In this document: piece after piece, positions 42,565 to 52,019 of the stretch
Layout of the letters: every line of letters starts with the position of its first letter
How positions within the stretch are numbered: the first letter of the stretch is position 1
Assembly (NCBI RefSeq): GCF_014856545.2
Contig: NZ_CP109811.1
Span: 4,706,001-4,770,000, forward strand
Source of the DNA: Mesobacillus jeotgali
Lineage (GTDB): Bacteria > Bacillota > Bacilli > Bacillales > Cytobacillaceae
Direction of reading: 5' to 3'
DNA: 64,000 nt
Made by a program: the position numbers and the translations under genes
Notes under the pieces: generated by a model
What the model was told of the DNA's origin: nothing
Seen by the model: the letters and a program-made list of their open reading frames with translations, nothing else
The model's database searches: none

Positions 42565-43413
42565 CTAAAATTCTCTTGTGTTAAACGTATCGCCTTCTTT
42601 AAGGTTGCCAGCTTTATAGCCTTTATAGAACCAGCTTTTTCTCTGCTCTGACGTTCCATGTGTGAAGCTTTCCGGCACGACATAGCCCTGGGATCGCTTC
42701 TGAATCGTATCATCTCCTACTGCACTGGCAGCATTCAGCGCTTCCTCCAGGTCACCTTCTTCGACTACACCCATTCCCTGTGCATGGTGAGCCCAAACGC
42801 CTGCTAAATAATCGGCCTGAAGCTCAAAACGGACTTGATATTTATTAAATTCTGTCTGGTCCAAACGACCGCGCAGTGAATTCAGCTTATCGGTGGTTCC
42901 CAGTAATGTTTGCACATGGTGTCCTACTTCATGCGCGACAACATAGGCCATCGCAAAGTCACCAGGTGCCTGGAATTTTGTTTGAAGTTCATTATAAAAA
43001 CTAAGGTCTATATAAAGTTTCTGGTCACCCGGACAATAAAATGGGCCTACCTGCGATCCAGCCATTCCACAGGCTGACTGGACACTGCCGGAATACAAAA
43101 CAAGTGTTGGCTCTTGATACTCCATTCCCTGTTCCGCAAATACCTCGGACCATACTTCCTCTGTATCGGCAAGAACGACTGAGACGAATTGGGCCAGCTC
43201 CTCCTCCTCAGCTGTCTGCTCATAAGGGGCAGGAGACTGGTTACCGCCATTCGTCATATTGTTGACGACATCCCCCATATCGCCTCCGCCAAGGAATGTC
43301 ATGATCACTAACAGGATAATCCCGCCAAGGCCGCCGCCCATGAGCATGCCTCCGCCGCCCATTCCTCTTCTATCTTCCACATTGCTGCTCGCTCTTCTGC
43401 CTTTCCATTGCAT
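42565..43413 (-). CDS. Neutral zinc metallopeptidase (YpfJ/KPN_02809 family)
   Basis: 282 residues: short basic N-terminus, a Gly/Met-rich membrane segment (GGGMLMGGGLGGIILLVIMTFLGGG, about 20-44), then a peptidase domain with HEVGHH (VVAHEVGHHVQTLLG) and a downstream ELQADYLAGVWAHH that supplies the third zinc ligand. Probably anchored outside the membrane; substrate unknown. Single gene. Confidence 0.88.
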   Translation of the reverse strand: MQWKGRRASSNVEDRRGMGGGGMLMGGGLGGIILLVIMTFLGGGDMGDVVNNMTNGGNQSPAPYEQTAEEEELAQFVSVVLADTEEVWSEVFAEQGMEYQEPTLVLYSGSVQSACGMAGSQVGPFYCPGDQKLYIDLSFYNELQTKFQAPGDFAMAYVVAHEVGHHVQTLLGTTDKLNSLRGRLDQTEFNKYQVRFELQADYLAGVWAHHAQGMGVVEEGDLEEALNAASAVGDDTIQKRSQGYVVPESFTHGTSEQRKSWFYKGYKAGNLKEGDTFNTREF

Positions 43414-43585
43414 GATGTTGGCTCCTTCCCGCTATATACTAAACATTGATATACAATCTATAATGAATGTCCTTAGTGTTATACCCGCTATGAAGCGATT
43501 TATTTGCCTTTCTGTGATTATTTTTTTGGTATGTTACTAGTATTCCGGGCAGAGCAAAGCTTTCATTAATTGTTCCTCCACAAAC

Positions 43586-43634
43586 AAAAAAGCAAGAAGA
43601 GCCCCCTCATTAAAGGTACTCTTCTTGCTTTTTT
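43586..43634. terminator. Long terminator of the amino-acid oxidase gene
   Basis: 16-bp perfect stem AAAAAAGCAAGAAGAG / CTCTTCTTGCTTTTTT with a 17-nt loop. Confidence 0.88.
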
Positions 43635-43640
43635 CATTGC

Positions 43641-44768
43641 CTAGGAAATATTGTCACTGATGGCGGCAGAGATATCGTACTGCTCGAGGTATATTTCGAG
43701 GTCTTCTCCTGCAGCCAGTTTGGCTAGCTGGACACCCAGATAGGGTCCGACTGTCAGGCCTGATGCTCCTAGCCCATTAGCAAGGAATAGATTTTCATAG
43801 CCCGGGACTGCCCCAATGATTGGCAGGAAGTTCGGCGCGACTGGACGGAACCCCACTTTTGTTTCGAGATATGTTGCATTTGCCAGGCCTGGTGCGACCG
43901 ATATTCCTTTATCGATAATTTCATGCATGCCGCCGAGAGTCGGACGGCGGTCAAATCCCTGCTCGTCTTCATGCGTTGCACCAATGACAACCCTGCCTCC
44001 ATCGAACGATAGAATATACTGGTTATTAGGAGGCATGACGACAGGCCAGCTGCCGGTCTCAGTATCCTCCAGCATTAGATGGATGATTTGTGCTTTTTGA
44101 GGAGAGATATTCAGCTTCTTCCCAAGTGGTTCCAGCAGCTCAGGTGCCCATGCCCCTGCAGTCAGGATGATACTGTCGGCTTCATATTTTGTGTCCCCTG
44201 CTCTAACACCAGTCACTTTTCCGCGAGTGTACTCTAATTCAGCATCTCCATTTACCATCAAAGCTCCATGTTTTTTGGCAGCATTCAGAAGAGCATCCCG
44301 CAACAGGCGTCCATTTACGCGGGCCCCGCCGGTTACATGCACAGCTGAATACTCTTCTGATAAGGGCGGGAAAAGCTCATTTGTTTCTTGCTGATCCAAC
44401 TGCCTGATCTCTCCGATTTCTGGCGCATCTTCTCGCCTTACTGTCGCTCTTTCTTCCATTTTTACAAGTTTTTCATGATCGTAATGAAGGCTAATTGCGC
44501 CTACACGCTGATAGCCTGTCTCCTTCTCGCCGTCCTCTTCAAGCTGATCAATCAGTGACGGGTAAAAGGCCGCCCCATTCTTTGCGAGGAAATACCAGGC
44601 CTTATTTCTGCGCTGGGTCAGCCAGGGACAAATGATTCCAGCCGCGGCATCCGTCGCCTGTCCCGGCTCTCCCCTGTCAATAATCGTTACATTCTTGCCT
44701 TCCTTTGCTAAGTGATAAGCTGCCGATGCTCCTAGTATCCCAGCCCCGATAACAATATATGTTTTCAT
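43641..44768 (-). CDS. FAD-dependent oxidoreductase, D-amino-acid oxidase/glycine oxidase type
   Basis: 375 residues. FAD-binding motif VIGAGILGASAAYHLAKEG at the start, TAGAWAPELLEPLG in the middle and the C-terminal FLANGLGASGLTVGPYLG that closes the flavin site. Likely oxidises an amine or D-amino acid; substrate undefined. Start at 44768 chosen for its AAAGGTG site; the longer frame to 44840 adds an unrelated leader. Single gene. Confidence 0.85.
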   Translation of the reverse strand: MKTYIVIGAGILGASAAYHLAKEGKNVTIIDRGEPGQATDAAAGIICPWLTQRRNKAWYFLAKNGAAFYPSLIDQLEEDGEKETGYQRVGAISLHYDHEKLVKMEERATVRREDAPEIGEIRQLDQQETNELFPPLSEEYSAVHVTGGARVNGRLLRDALLNAAKKHGALMVNGDAELEYTRGKVTGVRAGDTKYEADSIILTAGAWAPELLEPLGKKLNISPQKAQIIHLMLEDTETGSWPVVMPPNNQYILSFDGGRVVIGATHEDEQGFDRRPTLGGMHEIIDKGISVAPGLANATYLETKVGFRPVAPNFLPIIGAVPGYENLFLANGLGASGLTVGPYLGVQLAKLAAGEDLEIYLEQYDISAAISDNIS

Positions 44769-44953
44769 CCCTACACCTTTTCCGTAATAGATTCTTGATA
44801 TCATTTTACAGAAATAATGCGACAGACTCAAAAACATCATTTTCTTAAATTTACACCTTAGCTCCTTTACAAAATTTTGAATTATATATCCTAAAATACC
44901 GAATGCTAATCTTCTAGAGACGTCAACGGACCCTTTTTAAAAATAGTTTCTAC

Positions 44954-44999
44954 TATCGAAAAGTAATTTTCGCTATACCTCGGGGGTTTCTGATATAAT
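44954..44999 (+). promoter_or_regulatory. Extended -10 promoter with upstream palindrome for the MFS pump
   Basis: TGATATAAT (44991-44999) is an extended -10. TATCGAAAA-GTAA-TTTTCGCTA (44954-44975), 9-bp arms with one mismatch, covers the -35 zone and looks like a repressor site. The regulator is not in the window. Confidence 0.5.
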
Positions 45000-45057
45000 T
45001 TTTATTATTGTGTACTTACGGCAATGATACTGTTGAAATAATGGAGTGAATATAAAG

Positions 45058-46230
45058 ATGAACACCAAAAAGGCTCTGCCTATTTTATTTTTAGTCATGT
45101 TTCTCGTTATGGTCGGCTTTGGAATTATCATTCCGGTCATCCCTTTTTACGCTGAAGAAATCGGGGCAACCCCCACTCAACTAGGATTGTTGATGGCGGT
45201 CTATTCCCTGATGCAGTTCATATTCGCGCCAATGTGGGGCCGAATCTCCGATAGGATTGGCAGAAAGCCTGTCATCATGATTGGCATACTTGGGCTGTCC
45301 CTTTCATTTTTCTTGATGGCCCTTTCCACTGAGCTTTGGATGCTGTTCGCGGCCAGAATCATTGGTGGATTTTTATCTTCGGCTAATATGCCGACTGTCA
45401 TGGCCTATGTCGCAGATATCACATCTGAGGAAGACCGCGGAAAAGGCATGGGAATCATCGGTGCTTCAGTAGGACTGGGGTTTATTTTCGGTCCGGCAAT
45501 CGGCGGTGTCTTTTCGCAAACTAGCCTGAGCACACCTTTTTACCTTGCAGGAGCAACTTCGCTCGTTACGTTCCTGTTCGTTACTTTCGTCCTGAAAGAA
45601 TCACTAACACCTGAACAGCGCAGTATTCAGGAAAAGGAAAAAACCTCATTGCTAAAGGCTTTGGGCGGACCGCTTTCTATGTTATTTCTGCTCCAGCTGT
45701 TCGTTTCACTTTCTCTATCCGGACTCGAGGCAACCTTTGCTTATTTTGCTGCTGAAAAAGCAGGGCTGGGTTCCGTCGAATTAGGATATATTTTCATGAT
45801 CATGGGTCTTGCAGGTGCCATCGTACAGGGAGGACTAGTCGGCAGATTGACTAAGAAGCTTGGCGAGGGTATTGTCATCCAGCTGGGCATCGTCATTTCT
45901 GCGGCAGGCTTCGGGTTGATCCTCCTGACAGAAGGATTTGGGACTGCAGCATTGTTCCTGACCATTTTTGGAATAGGAAATGGGTTGATTCGCCCAAGTG
46001 TATCCTCATTACTAACCAAAAAATCAACGACCGGTCATGGCGGCACGACTGGCTTGCTTTCATCCTTTGATTCCCTCGGCAGGATCATTGGACCTCCATT
46101 AGGAGGATGGCTGTTCTCGATTGCCATTGGAATGCCTTATATTTCTGGCATTGTTTTATCAATGATTGCCTTGGTTTTGTACCAATTCTATCAAGCGCGA
46201 ACAAAAACTTCCCATTCGTTAGACCAATAA
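45058..46230 (+). CDS. MFS drug/metabolite efflux transporter (DHA1 type)
   Basis: 390 residues, 12 helices; motif A GRISDRIGRKPVIM and motif C-like GASVGLGFIFGPAIGG (antiporter signature), placing it with Bmr/NorA/TetA pumps. Drug or metabolite export driven by protons is expected. ATG 45058 has GGAGTG 9 bp upstream; the GTG at 45046 is inside that site. Single gene with an operator-like palindrome upstream. Confidence 0.87.
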   Translation: MNTKKALPILFLVMFLVMVGFGIIIPVIPFYAEEIGATPTQLGLLMAVYSLMQFIFAPMWGRISDRIGRKPVIMIGILGLSLSFFLMALSTELWMLFAARIIGGFLSSANMPTVMAYVADITSEEDRGKGMGIIGASVGLGFIFGPAIGGVFSQTSLSTPFYLAGATSLVTFLFVTFVLKESLTPEQRSIQEKEKTSLLKALGGPLSMLFLLQLFVSLSLSGLEATFAYFAAEKAGLGSVELGYIFMIMGLAGAIVQGGLVGRLTKKLGEGIVIQLGIVISAAGFGLILLTEGFGTAALFLTIFGIGNGLIRPSVSSLLTKKSTTGHGGTTGLLSSFDSLGRIIGPPLGGWLFSIAIGMPYISGIVLSMIALVLYQFYQARTKTSHSLDQ

Positions 46231-46235
46231 TGACA

Positions 46236-46270
46236 AAAAGGAGGATGGCTTATTTACCATCCTCCTTTTA
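46236..46270. terminator. Bidirectional terminator
   Basis: Perfect 13-bp stem AAAAGGAGGATGG / CCATCCTCCTTTT, 8-nt loop. Confidence 0.9.
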
Positions 46271-46281
46271 TTTATAGTTAC

Positions 46282-47907
46282 TTAATTGATTAAGGGGAGT
46301 TTTATTTCAACCAAGGTCCCAATGTTTAGTTTACTATGATAGGAAATAGTACCATTGTGCTGTTTAATGATTTTATGGCAAATCATCAACCCAAGACCCG
46401 TCCCTTTCTCCTTCAATGTGTAAAATGGCTCTCCTAAGCGCGGAAGCAATTCTTCTGGAATCCCAAAACCTTCATCTTGAACAGAAATAATGCACTCACC
46501 ATCTATCCCCTTTTGCAGTTTTATATCAATATGTCCGCCCTTCGGCATGGCCTCCATTGCATTCTTAAAAATATTCAGGAACACTTGCTTGATCTGGTTT
46601 TTCTCGCATGTTATGAAGAAATCTGCACCCAGATAACTACGGCTGAATTGTATATTTTTCATATTAGCCTGCGGAGATAAGAATTCGACTATATGATCGA
46701 TCAAGTCACACAAGTTGGCCCGGTTAAGCTGGATAGCTTGCGGTTTTCCTAAAGAAAGCATTTCACTTGTTATTATTTCGATTCTTTCTAGTTCACTTAG
46801 AAGTAAGTTATTTATTTCATTCGATCCATTGTCTTTTCCATACAGCTGGACAAACCCCTTTATTGTCGTAAGGGGATTCCGTATTTCATGGGCTACCCCT
46901 GCTGCCAGTTCTCCCACGATCGATAGCTTTTCGGATTGCAAAAGAATCTCTTCCGATTTTTTGCGTTCAGAAATATCCCTGCTTATGATCACAATGTGCT
47001 CAATTGATTTCCCATCATTCATAACAGGCATGCAGCGGGACTCAAAATCAATCCACTTGCCATTTTGATGCTCGAAGCGGAACTCTACTGGCAGTGATTT
47101 CTTATTCTTCATGATCTTTGTGATTGTTTCCCTGAATTTCCCTACGTCATCTGGATGAATGACCTTACATATTTCTATTTTTTCCAGCTCCGCAACCTTG
47201 TAACCCAGCACCACCTCGTGTGAGGGAGAAAAGTAACTAATAGCATGCTCTTTATCCATTACCATGATGAGATCTGAGGTATTTTCGGCAATGAGGCGGT
47301 ATTTTGATTCACTTTCCTCCAGCGTTTGCTCCATCCTCTTTCGTTCTTTAATAATTCTGTATAACTTTTCATAGGACTCGATCAATAATCCTCCAATAAG
47401 TACTCCTATTGAAACAAACATTAAGTATTGAAGGTGGAACAGTGGATTGTCTTTAATTATGTTTAAAACGATCGGTACAGTAATAATATACGTGACTATG
47501 TAAGAACACAGAAAGATCATGTATCTTCTGACTGGTCTAAAATGTATAGTGAACTTGTGAATTACGATAAAAACGGCCATAACTACTAACCAGCCAACTA
47601 TTGCAGGAAACCAGTTATCAGATACTATTAACCTGGCCGTCAATGCAAAAGTGCTGGCAATCATGCCTGCACCTGGTCCGAGGTAAGCAAAGACCAAAAT
47701 GATTACGGCATAGCGGATATCATATGAGTAACCTTGATCCTGGAAAGATAAGCTAACAAGCAAGGAGGAAACAATCCCTGCATATAGACTTACCCAGAAT
47801 CGAAGCTGCTTGAGTGGCTTAAGATTCAGATAAGAGCGAATTACCAAAGGAGTACTGACCATTAAAGAAAGCATTGAAAGATTAATTATGTAATCTATTA
47901 TAATCAA
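46282..47907 (-). CDS. PAS-domain sensor histidine kinase (sporulation-kinase-like)
   Basis: 541 residues: a 5TMR-LYT-type membrane module (about 1-185), a PAS domain (about 200-315, ISERKKSEE end), HisKA box VAHEIRNPLTTIKGFVQLY and a HATPase domain (GIPEELLPRLGEPFYT, GTGLGLMICHKI). No response regulator adjoins, as with the orphan kinases that feed the Spo0 phosphorelay; that role is an inference. Single gene. Confidence 0.88.
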   Translation of the reverse strand: MIIIDYIINLSMLSLMVSTPLVIRSYLNLKPLKQLRFWVSLYAGIVSSLLVSLSFQDQGYSYDIRYAVIILVFAYLGPGAGMIASTFALTARLIVSDNWFPAIVGWLVVMAVFIVIHKFTIHFRPVRRYMIFLCSYIVTYIITVPIVLNIIKDNPLFHLQYLMFVSIGVLIGGLLIESYEKLYRIIKERKRMEQTLEESESKYRLIAENTSDLIMVMDKEHAISYFSPSHEVVLGYKVAELEKIEICKVIHPDDVGKFRETITKIMKNKKSLPVEFRFEHQNGKWIDFESRCMPVMNDGKSIEHIVIISRDISERKKSEEILLQSEKLSIVGELAAGVAHEIRNPLTTIKGFVQLYGKDNGSNEINNLLLSELERIEIITSEMLSLGKPQAIQLNRANLCDLIDHIVEFLSPQANMKNIQFSRSYLGADFFITCEKNQIKQVFLNIFKNAMEAMPKGGHIDIKLQKGIDGECIISVQDEGFGIPEELLPRLGEPFYTLKEKGTGLGLMICHKIIKQHNGTISYHSKLNIGTLVEIKLPLIN

Positions 47908-48087
47908 CTGGCTCCCACCTAAATTAATTCCAAATTTACTAATATCATAAACCAGAGATTACACCTTTTCCATAAAATTTATAGAAGATACCCTTTGATA
48001 TTTTTAAAATTTTTAAAATAATTTAACTTTAACTTAAATTATTTCGAGTATCGTAGTAATATTAACTTATAAAAGGAGGAGATTAAT

Positions 48088-49905
48088 TTGGCTAAAACGA
48101 TGGAAAAGCGCCTTTCCCGCTCTGAAGTCCCTGTTGATATGACATGGAATCTTGATGATTTATTCTCATCTGACCAGGAGTGGGAGGCTGAACTGAAAGA
48201 GATTGAAGAGGACGTCAAAAAATTCGGCGGCTTTAAAGGCAGCCTGCATACAGAACCGAAGGCACTGCTGGAATGCCTTACTGCTCAGGAAGAACTGACG
48301 AAAAAGCTGGTAAAAGTACGTACATATGCTAGCCTGAAACAATCCGCTGATGGCACAGACCCATTGAATCAGGCAAATTCCGCCAAAGTAGCAGCCATTG
48401 GCACACAAGCTATGTCTGCTCTATCATTTATTTCTTCTGAAATACTTGATTTCGAGGATGGTAAAATCGAAGGATTCCTTCAGGAAGAACCAGATTTGGA
48501 ACCTTTTAAAAAGAACTTATTAGAACTATTAGAAACCAAAAAGCACAAATTATCGCCAGAAACAGAAGAAGTACTGGCTGCGCTTGGCGAGGTCCATTCT
48601 GCTCCTTATAATATCTATGGAATGGCTAAACTTGCCGATATGCAGTTCTCCTCAATTCAGGATGAAGAGGGAAATGAACTGTCCGTCTCTTTCGCAGTAT
48701 TCGAAAGCCGATATGAATTTTCACCTGACACCTATGTCCGCAGAAAAGCATATGAATCCTTTGTTTCGACACTGAAACAATATAAAAATACAATTGCCGC
48801 CACCTATGCAACTGAAGTCAAGAAACAGGTTACACTGGCAAAGCTCAGAAACTATGAGTCCGTTACCGATATGCTTTTGGAACCGCAGCAGGTTACACAG
48901 GAAATGTACAATAATCAAATTGATATCATTTACAAGGAACTGGCACCGCATATGCGCCGTTTCGCCCAGTTAAAGAAGAAGGTGCTGGGGCTGGACAAAA
49001 TGATGTTCTGTGACCTGAAGGCTCCTTTTGATCCTGAATTTGATCCTAGCATCACCTATGATGAAGCGCGCGACCTGATTACAGAGTCCTTAAAAGTAAT
49101 GGGCCCTGATTATACCGCCATGATTGAAAAAGGCTTTGATGAAAGATGGGTGGATCTCGCTGATAATGTCGGTAAATCAACGGGTGCATTCTGCTCTAGC
49201 CCTTATGGTTCACATCCATATATCCTAATCACATGGGCTGACAATATGCGCGGCTGCTTTACACTTGCCCATGAATTCGGCCATGCCGGACATTTTTACC
49301 TGGCGAACCAAAACCAGCGCATCATGAATGTCCGCCCTTCCATGTATTTCATAGAAGCGCCTTCTACAATGAATGAGATGTTGCTCGCACAGCATCTTCT
49401 CGAAAAAAATAAAGATGATGCCCAAATGAGCCGATGGGTCATTCTTCAGCTCTTAGGAACGTACTACCATAACTTTGTCACGCACCTGCTGGAGGCAGAG
49501 TACCAGCGCCGTGTATACGCCCATGCTGAAGCTGGCAAAGCCCTGACGGCTAAAACCCTGACTGAAATCAAAACTGATGTCCTTGAAGGCTTCTGGGGCG
49601 ATACTGTGGAAATCGATGAAGGAGCCGGCCTGACCTGGATGCGCCAGCCTCATTACTATATGGGCTTATATCCATACACTTACTCTGCTGGTTTGACCGC
49701 CTCGACTGCCGTATCACAGCTGTTCAAGGAAGAAGGCCAGCCTGCCGTAGACCGCTGGCTCGAGGTGCTCCGTGCGGGCGGCACTATGAAACCGCTCGAC
49801 TTGCTGAAGCATGCAGGATTGGATATGTCGACACCGGAACCTGTCCGAAAAGCAGTAGCTTATGTCGGTTCATTAATTGATGAATTAGAACAATCTTACC
49901 AATAG
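48088..49905 (+). CDS. pepF: Oligoendopeptidase F
   Basis: 605-residue cytosolic M3 metallopeptidase that degrades short peptides. Zinc site HEFGHAGHF with the third ligand in IEAPSTMNEMLL; N-terminal WNLDDLF and C-terminal SAGLTASTAV are family blocks. Full length for PepF. Starts at TTG 48088, 7 bp after AAAAGGAGGA. Single gene with its own terminator. Confidence 0.95.
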   Translation: MAKTMEKRLSRSEVPVDMTWNLDDLFSSDQEWEAELKEIEEDVKKFGGFKGSLHTEPKALLECLTAQEELTKKLVKVRTYASLKQSADGTDPLNQANSAKVAAIGTQAMSALSFISSEILDFEDGKIEGFLQEEPDLEPFKKNLLELLETKKHKLSPETEEVLAALGEVHSAPYNIYGMAKLADMQFSSIQDEEGNELSVSFAVFESRYEFSPDTYVRRKAYESFVSTLKQYKNTIAATYATEVKKQVTLAKLRNYESVTDMLLEPQQVTQEMYNNQIDIIYKELAPHMRRFAQLKKKVLGLDKMMFCDLKAPFDPEFDPSITYDEARDLITESLKVMGPDYTAMIEKGFDERWVDLADNVGKSTGAFCSSPYGSHPYILITWADNMRGCFTLAHEFGHAGHFYLANQNQRIMNVRPSMYFIEAPSTMNEMLLAQHLLEKNKDDAQMSRWVILQLLGTYYHNFVTHLLEAEYQRRVYAHAEAGKALTAKTLTEIKTDVLEGFWGDTVEIDEGAGLTWMRQPHYYMGLYPYTYSAGLTASTAVSQLFKEEGQPAVDRWLEVLRAGGTMKPLDLLKHAGLDMSTPEPVRKAVAYVGSLIDELEQSYQ

Positions 49906-49909
49906 AAGT

Positions 49910-49943
49910 AGAACCCATGGGACATTCCCATGGGTTCTGCTTA
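49910..49943. terminator. Bidirectional terminator
   Basis: Perfect AGAACCCATGGGA / TCCCATGGGTTCT with a 3-nt loop, between pepF and the convergent parR-like gene. Confidence 0.8.
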
Positions 49944-50537
49944 TTTATTCATTTTAGCAAGGAAATCCCCAAGAAGGTCATCCAAATCCTCTTCCTTCTC
50001 TTCGCTATCCTCTTCCGGTGACTCGGTCTGCTTGATTGATTCCCACACAAACGAATCAAGGTCATCATCATCCAGAGCATTGCTCTCAGCCGTTGAAGCA
50101 GTCTCTTCTATATACAGTGAGTCCTCTGCTGCAGTTGATGCCGGAAGATCCATCTCTTCTTCCTGAAGATACAGAGCTTCATCAATTTCTGTTGACTTGC
50201 TATTCAAGGATGCAAGCAGTGCTGTGGCCCGTATTGGGTCTGTCAGCAGGTGATATACGATATTGCCCAGCAAAGCTTCTGAATGCTCATGCTTGATCCA
50301 ATCCCGTTGCGATTTGCTGAGATTGCGCGGGAGGGGAATGGTAATCGTCTCGCGTTCCCTCGAATATGAATTCCCTACACCTTGCAGGACAAAATCAGCA
50401 ATCTTGCTGGAAAAATTCCTTCTCTCGGTTTCTTTCAATTTTTGAAGATGCCTTAAAATATGGTCAGGTGTATCAGAAGGAACGCGGAACGATAGTGCCT
50501 GTCCTCTTTTAATCTCATTTGGGTTGGTTTTTTTCAT
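49941..50537 (-). CDS. ParR-like ribbon-helix-helix DNA-binding protein
   Basis: 198 residues. N-terminal residues about 12-55 (ALSFRVPSDTPDHILRHL, then KIADFVLQGV) fit a ribbon-helix-helix fold; a second basic/helical block follows (LPRNLSKSQRDWIKHEHSEALLG), and the last about 80 residues are very acidic. In type II partition systems ParR binds the centromere and its C-terminal tail contacts the actin filament; this protein has the right layout and lies 14 bp after the actin-like gene. No direct ParR similarity is claimed beyond fold and position. Confidence 0.65.
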   Translation of the reverse strand: MKKTNPNEIKRGQALSFRVPSDTPDHILRHLQKLKETERRNFSSKIADFVLQGVGNSYSRERETITIPLPRNLSKSQRDWIKHEHSEALLGNIVYHLLTDPIRATALLASLNSKSTEIDEALYLQEEEMDLPASTAAEDSLYIEETASTAESNALDDDDLDSFVWESIKQTESPEEDSEEKEEDLDDLLGDFLAKMNK

Positions 50538-50551
50538 AGAATCACCTTATT

Positions 50552-51727
50552 TTAGCTTTTAACAGGTTCAGAAGCGGCTTTGCTGCTCTTCTCTGATTTC
50601 TTAACATAATCCATGATGAGCTTGTAGTAAGCATTGGCCATCATCCAGATGCTCTCTTTTTCATCCTCAAAGAATTCAATGTTATAGCCATCCAGATTAT
50701 TGTTCAATGTCTTAATGTAATCCTTTAGGACGGTTGCGCCGCCGCCGACAAAATAGCAGATTTCAGTCTGAGAGTTTTTAGCCCAGACATTGCGAAGCAG
50801 GCGGTATTGCTTTTTAGCCAGTTCAAGAAGGATACGATCAGTGATATCATGGACGCTTGTCCGGCTTCCCTTAACCATGATATGGTTGCGGTCATTCTTG
50901 CGCGTGATGATTTCTACTACATCTGTTCGGCTGTCCAACTCCACACCATGCTTGCTGCGGATTTCTTCCCTGATTTGTTCCAATGCCTCAGAAACACCAA
51001 GATTGAAGCCCTGCGCTTTGTCATCATCAACATTGCGGTTCTTGATGACAGCGATATCAGTAGATAATCCGCCGATATCCTGGATCAGGATCCTTCTATC
51101 AATTAAATCCTTGTTGATGATTTTAAGGCTGTTATCCATTACTAGATTGATATAAGCAGCGAAGCCCTCAGGGTATACCTTCACTTCATCAAATTTAATA
51201 TTAACTTTCAAACCCTGGTATTTAGGCGTTACGAGGAACTCAACCTGATGGACGGACCCAACTAGTTTAGAACGGTAGCCTGCATCTTTCCCTTCCTTTA
51301 CTTCACGAAGTGGCAGTCCAGTCCCTAGTGTATAGTTTGCATCGATGACATTCTTGCTTTTTGAAAAAAGCTTCGCATTATCTTCATTGACTGCATCCAA
51401 TGCAAGAGTAGCAAACAACATAACTAAAGTCTGGTCTTCCTCGGACTTGCTGCTTCCCGGATCTAGTTCTGTCGCATTATCACTTTTAGTCGCCAGATTG
51501 CCAACACGATAAATAGCGTTATTTTCCTTCAGGGCAGGGGAGTGGACACGAATATGGATTCCATCAAGAGGATCTTTCGTATCAAGCTCTTCGATACCGA
51601 TGACAGGACGGTCTTCTGTGTCCCTTGCTACGATATTAGGAATATTTAACTCATTATCAAATTCTCCAAAAATAGCTTTAATAGAATCGTTACCAACATC
51701 AACAGCCGCAATTCTAGATTTCGTCAT
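50552..51727 (-). CDS. ParM/AlfA/Alp7A-like actin ATPase
   Basis: 391-residue actin-fold protein of the ParM/StbA class. Phosphate-1 loop AAVDVGNDSIKAIFG at the N-terminus, phosphate-2 IQDIGGLSTDIAVI (about residue 215) and adenosine motif YFVGGGATVLKDYI (about residue 330). These proteins polymerise into filaments that push apart plasmid copies. Start 51727 is used because AAAAGGA (51743-51737) touches the other ATG at 51736. Upstream lies an iterated DNA array that may be its centromere and promoter. No plasmid replication gene is in the window. Confidence 0.85.
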   Translation of the reverse strand: MTKSRIAAVDVGNDSIKAIFGEFDNELNIPNIVARDTEDRPVIGIEELDTKDPLDGIHIRVHSPALKENNAIYRVGNLATKSDNATELDPGSSKSEEDQTLVMLFATLALDAVNEDNAKLFSKSKNVIDANYTLGTGLPLREVKEGKDAGYRSKLVGSVHQVEFLVTPKYQGLKVNIKFDEVKVYPEGFAAYINLVMDNSLKIINKDLIDRRILIQDIGGLSTDIAVIKNRNVDDDKAQGFNLGVSEALEQIREEIRSKHGVELDSRTDVVEIITRKNDRNHIMVKGSRTSVHDITDRILLELAKKQYRLLRNVWAKNSQTEICYFVGGGATVLKDYIKTLNNNLDGYNIEFFEDEKESIWMMANAYYKLIMDYVKKSEKSSKAASEPVKS

Positions 51728-51759
51728 TTCTATCATTCCTTTTCATTAATCTAAGTTTA

Positions 51760-52013
51760 TGTATACTCACTTACTATTTTAAAGGTAAAGGTAAATAATA
51801 GATACTGCAAGCAGAACAAGTAAAAAGAAATATAAATGTAAACATGTAAACATGCTGTAAACCTTAAGGCTCATTGTATACACAATTGTACACATTGATT
51901 ACAAAGTTGTTTACATGTTGATTTATAGGTATGTATACAACTTTGTATACACGTAAACGTTATTGTACACATCTTGTTTACAGTTTGTATACATGTTTAC
52001 TTTTATGTATACA
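51760..52013. repeat. Centromere-like iteron array (parC-like) upstream of the actin gene
   Basis: About 13 copies of an 8-bp palindrome TGTNNACA (TGTATACA, TGTAAACA, TGTTTACA, TGTACACA) lie at 51837, 51845, 51856 (last base off), 51875, 51887, 51908, 51932, 51944, 51964, 51975, 51986, 51994 (last base off) and 52006, with worn copies at 51760, 51896 and 51952. Successive steps are mostly 11-12 bp or 8 bp, so most sites face the same side of the helix. This is how ParR-binding centromeres are built, and the order array-actin-RHH gene is that of parC-parM-parR. Confidence 0.75.
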
Positions 52014-52019
52014 AATGAT

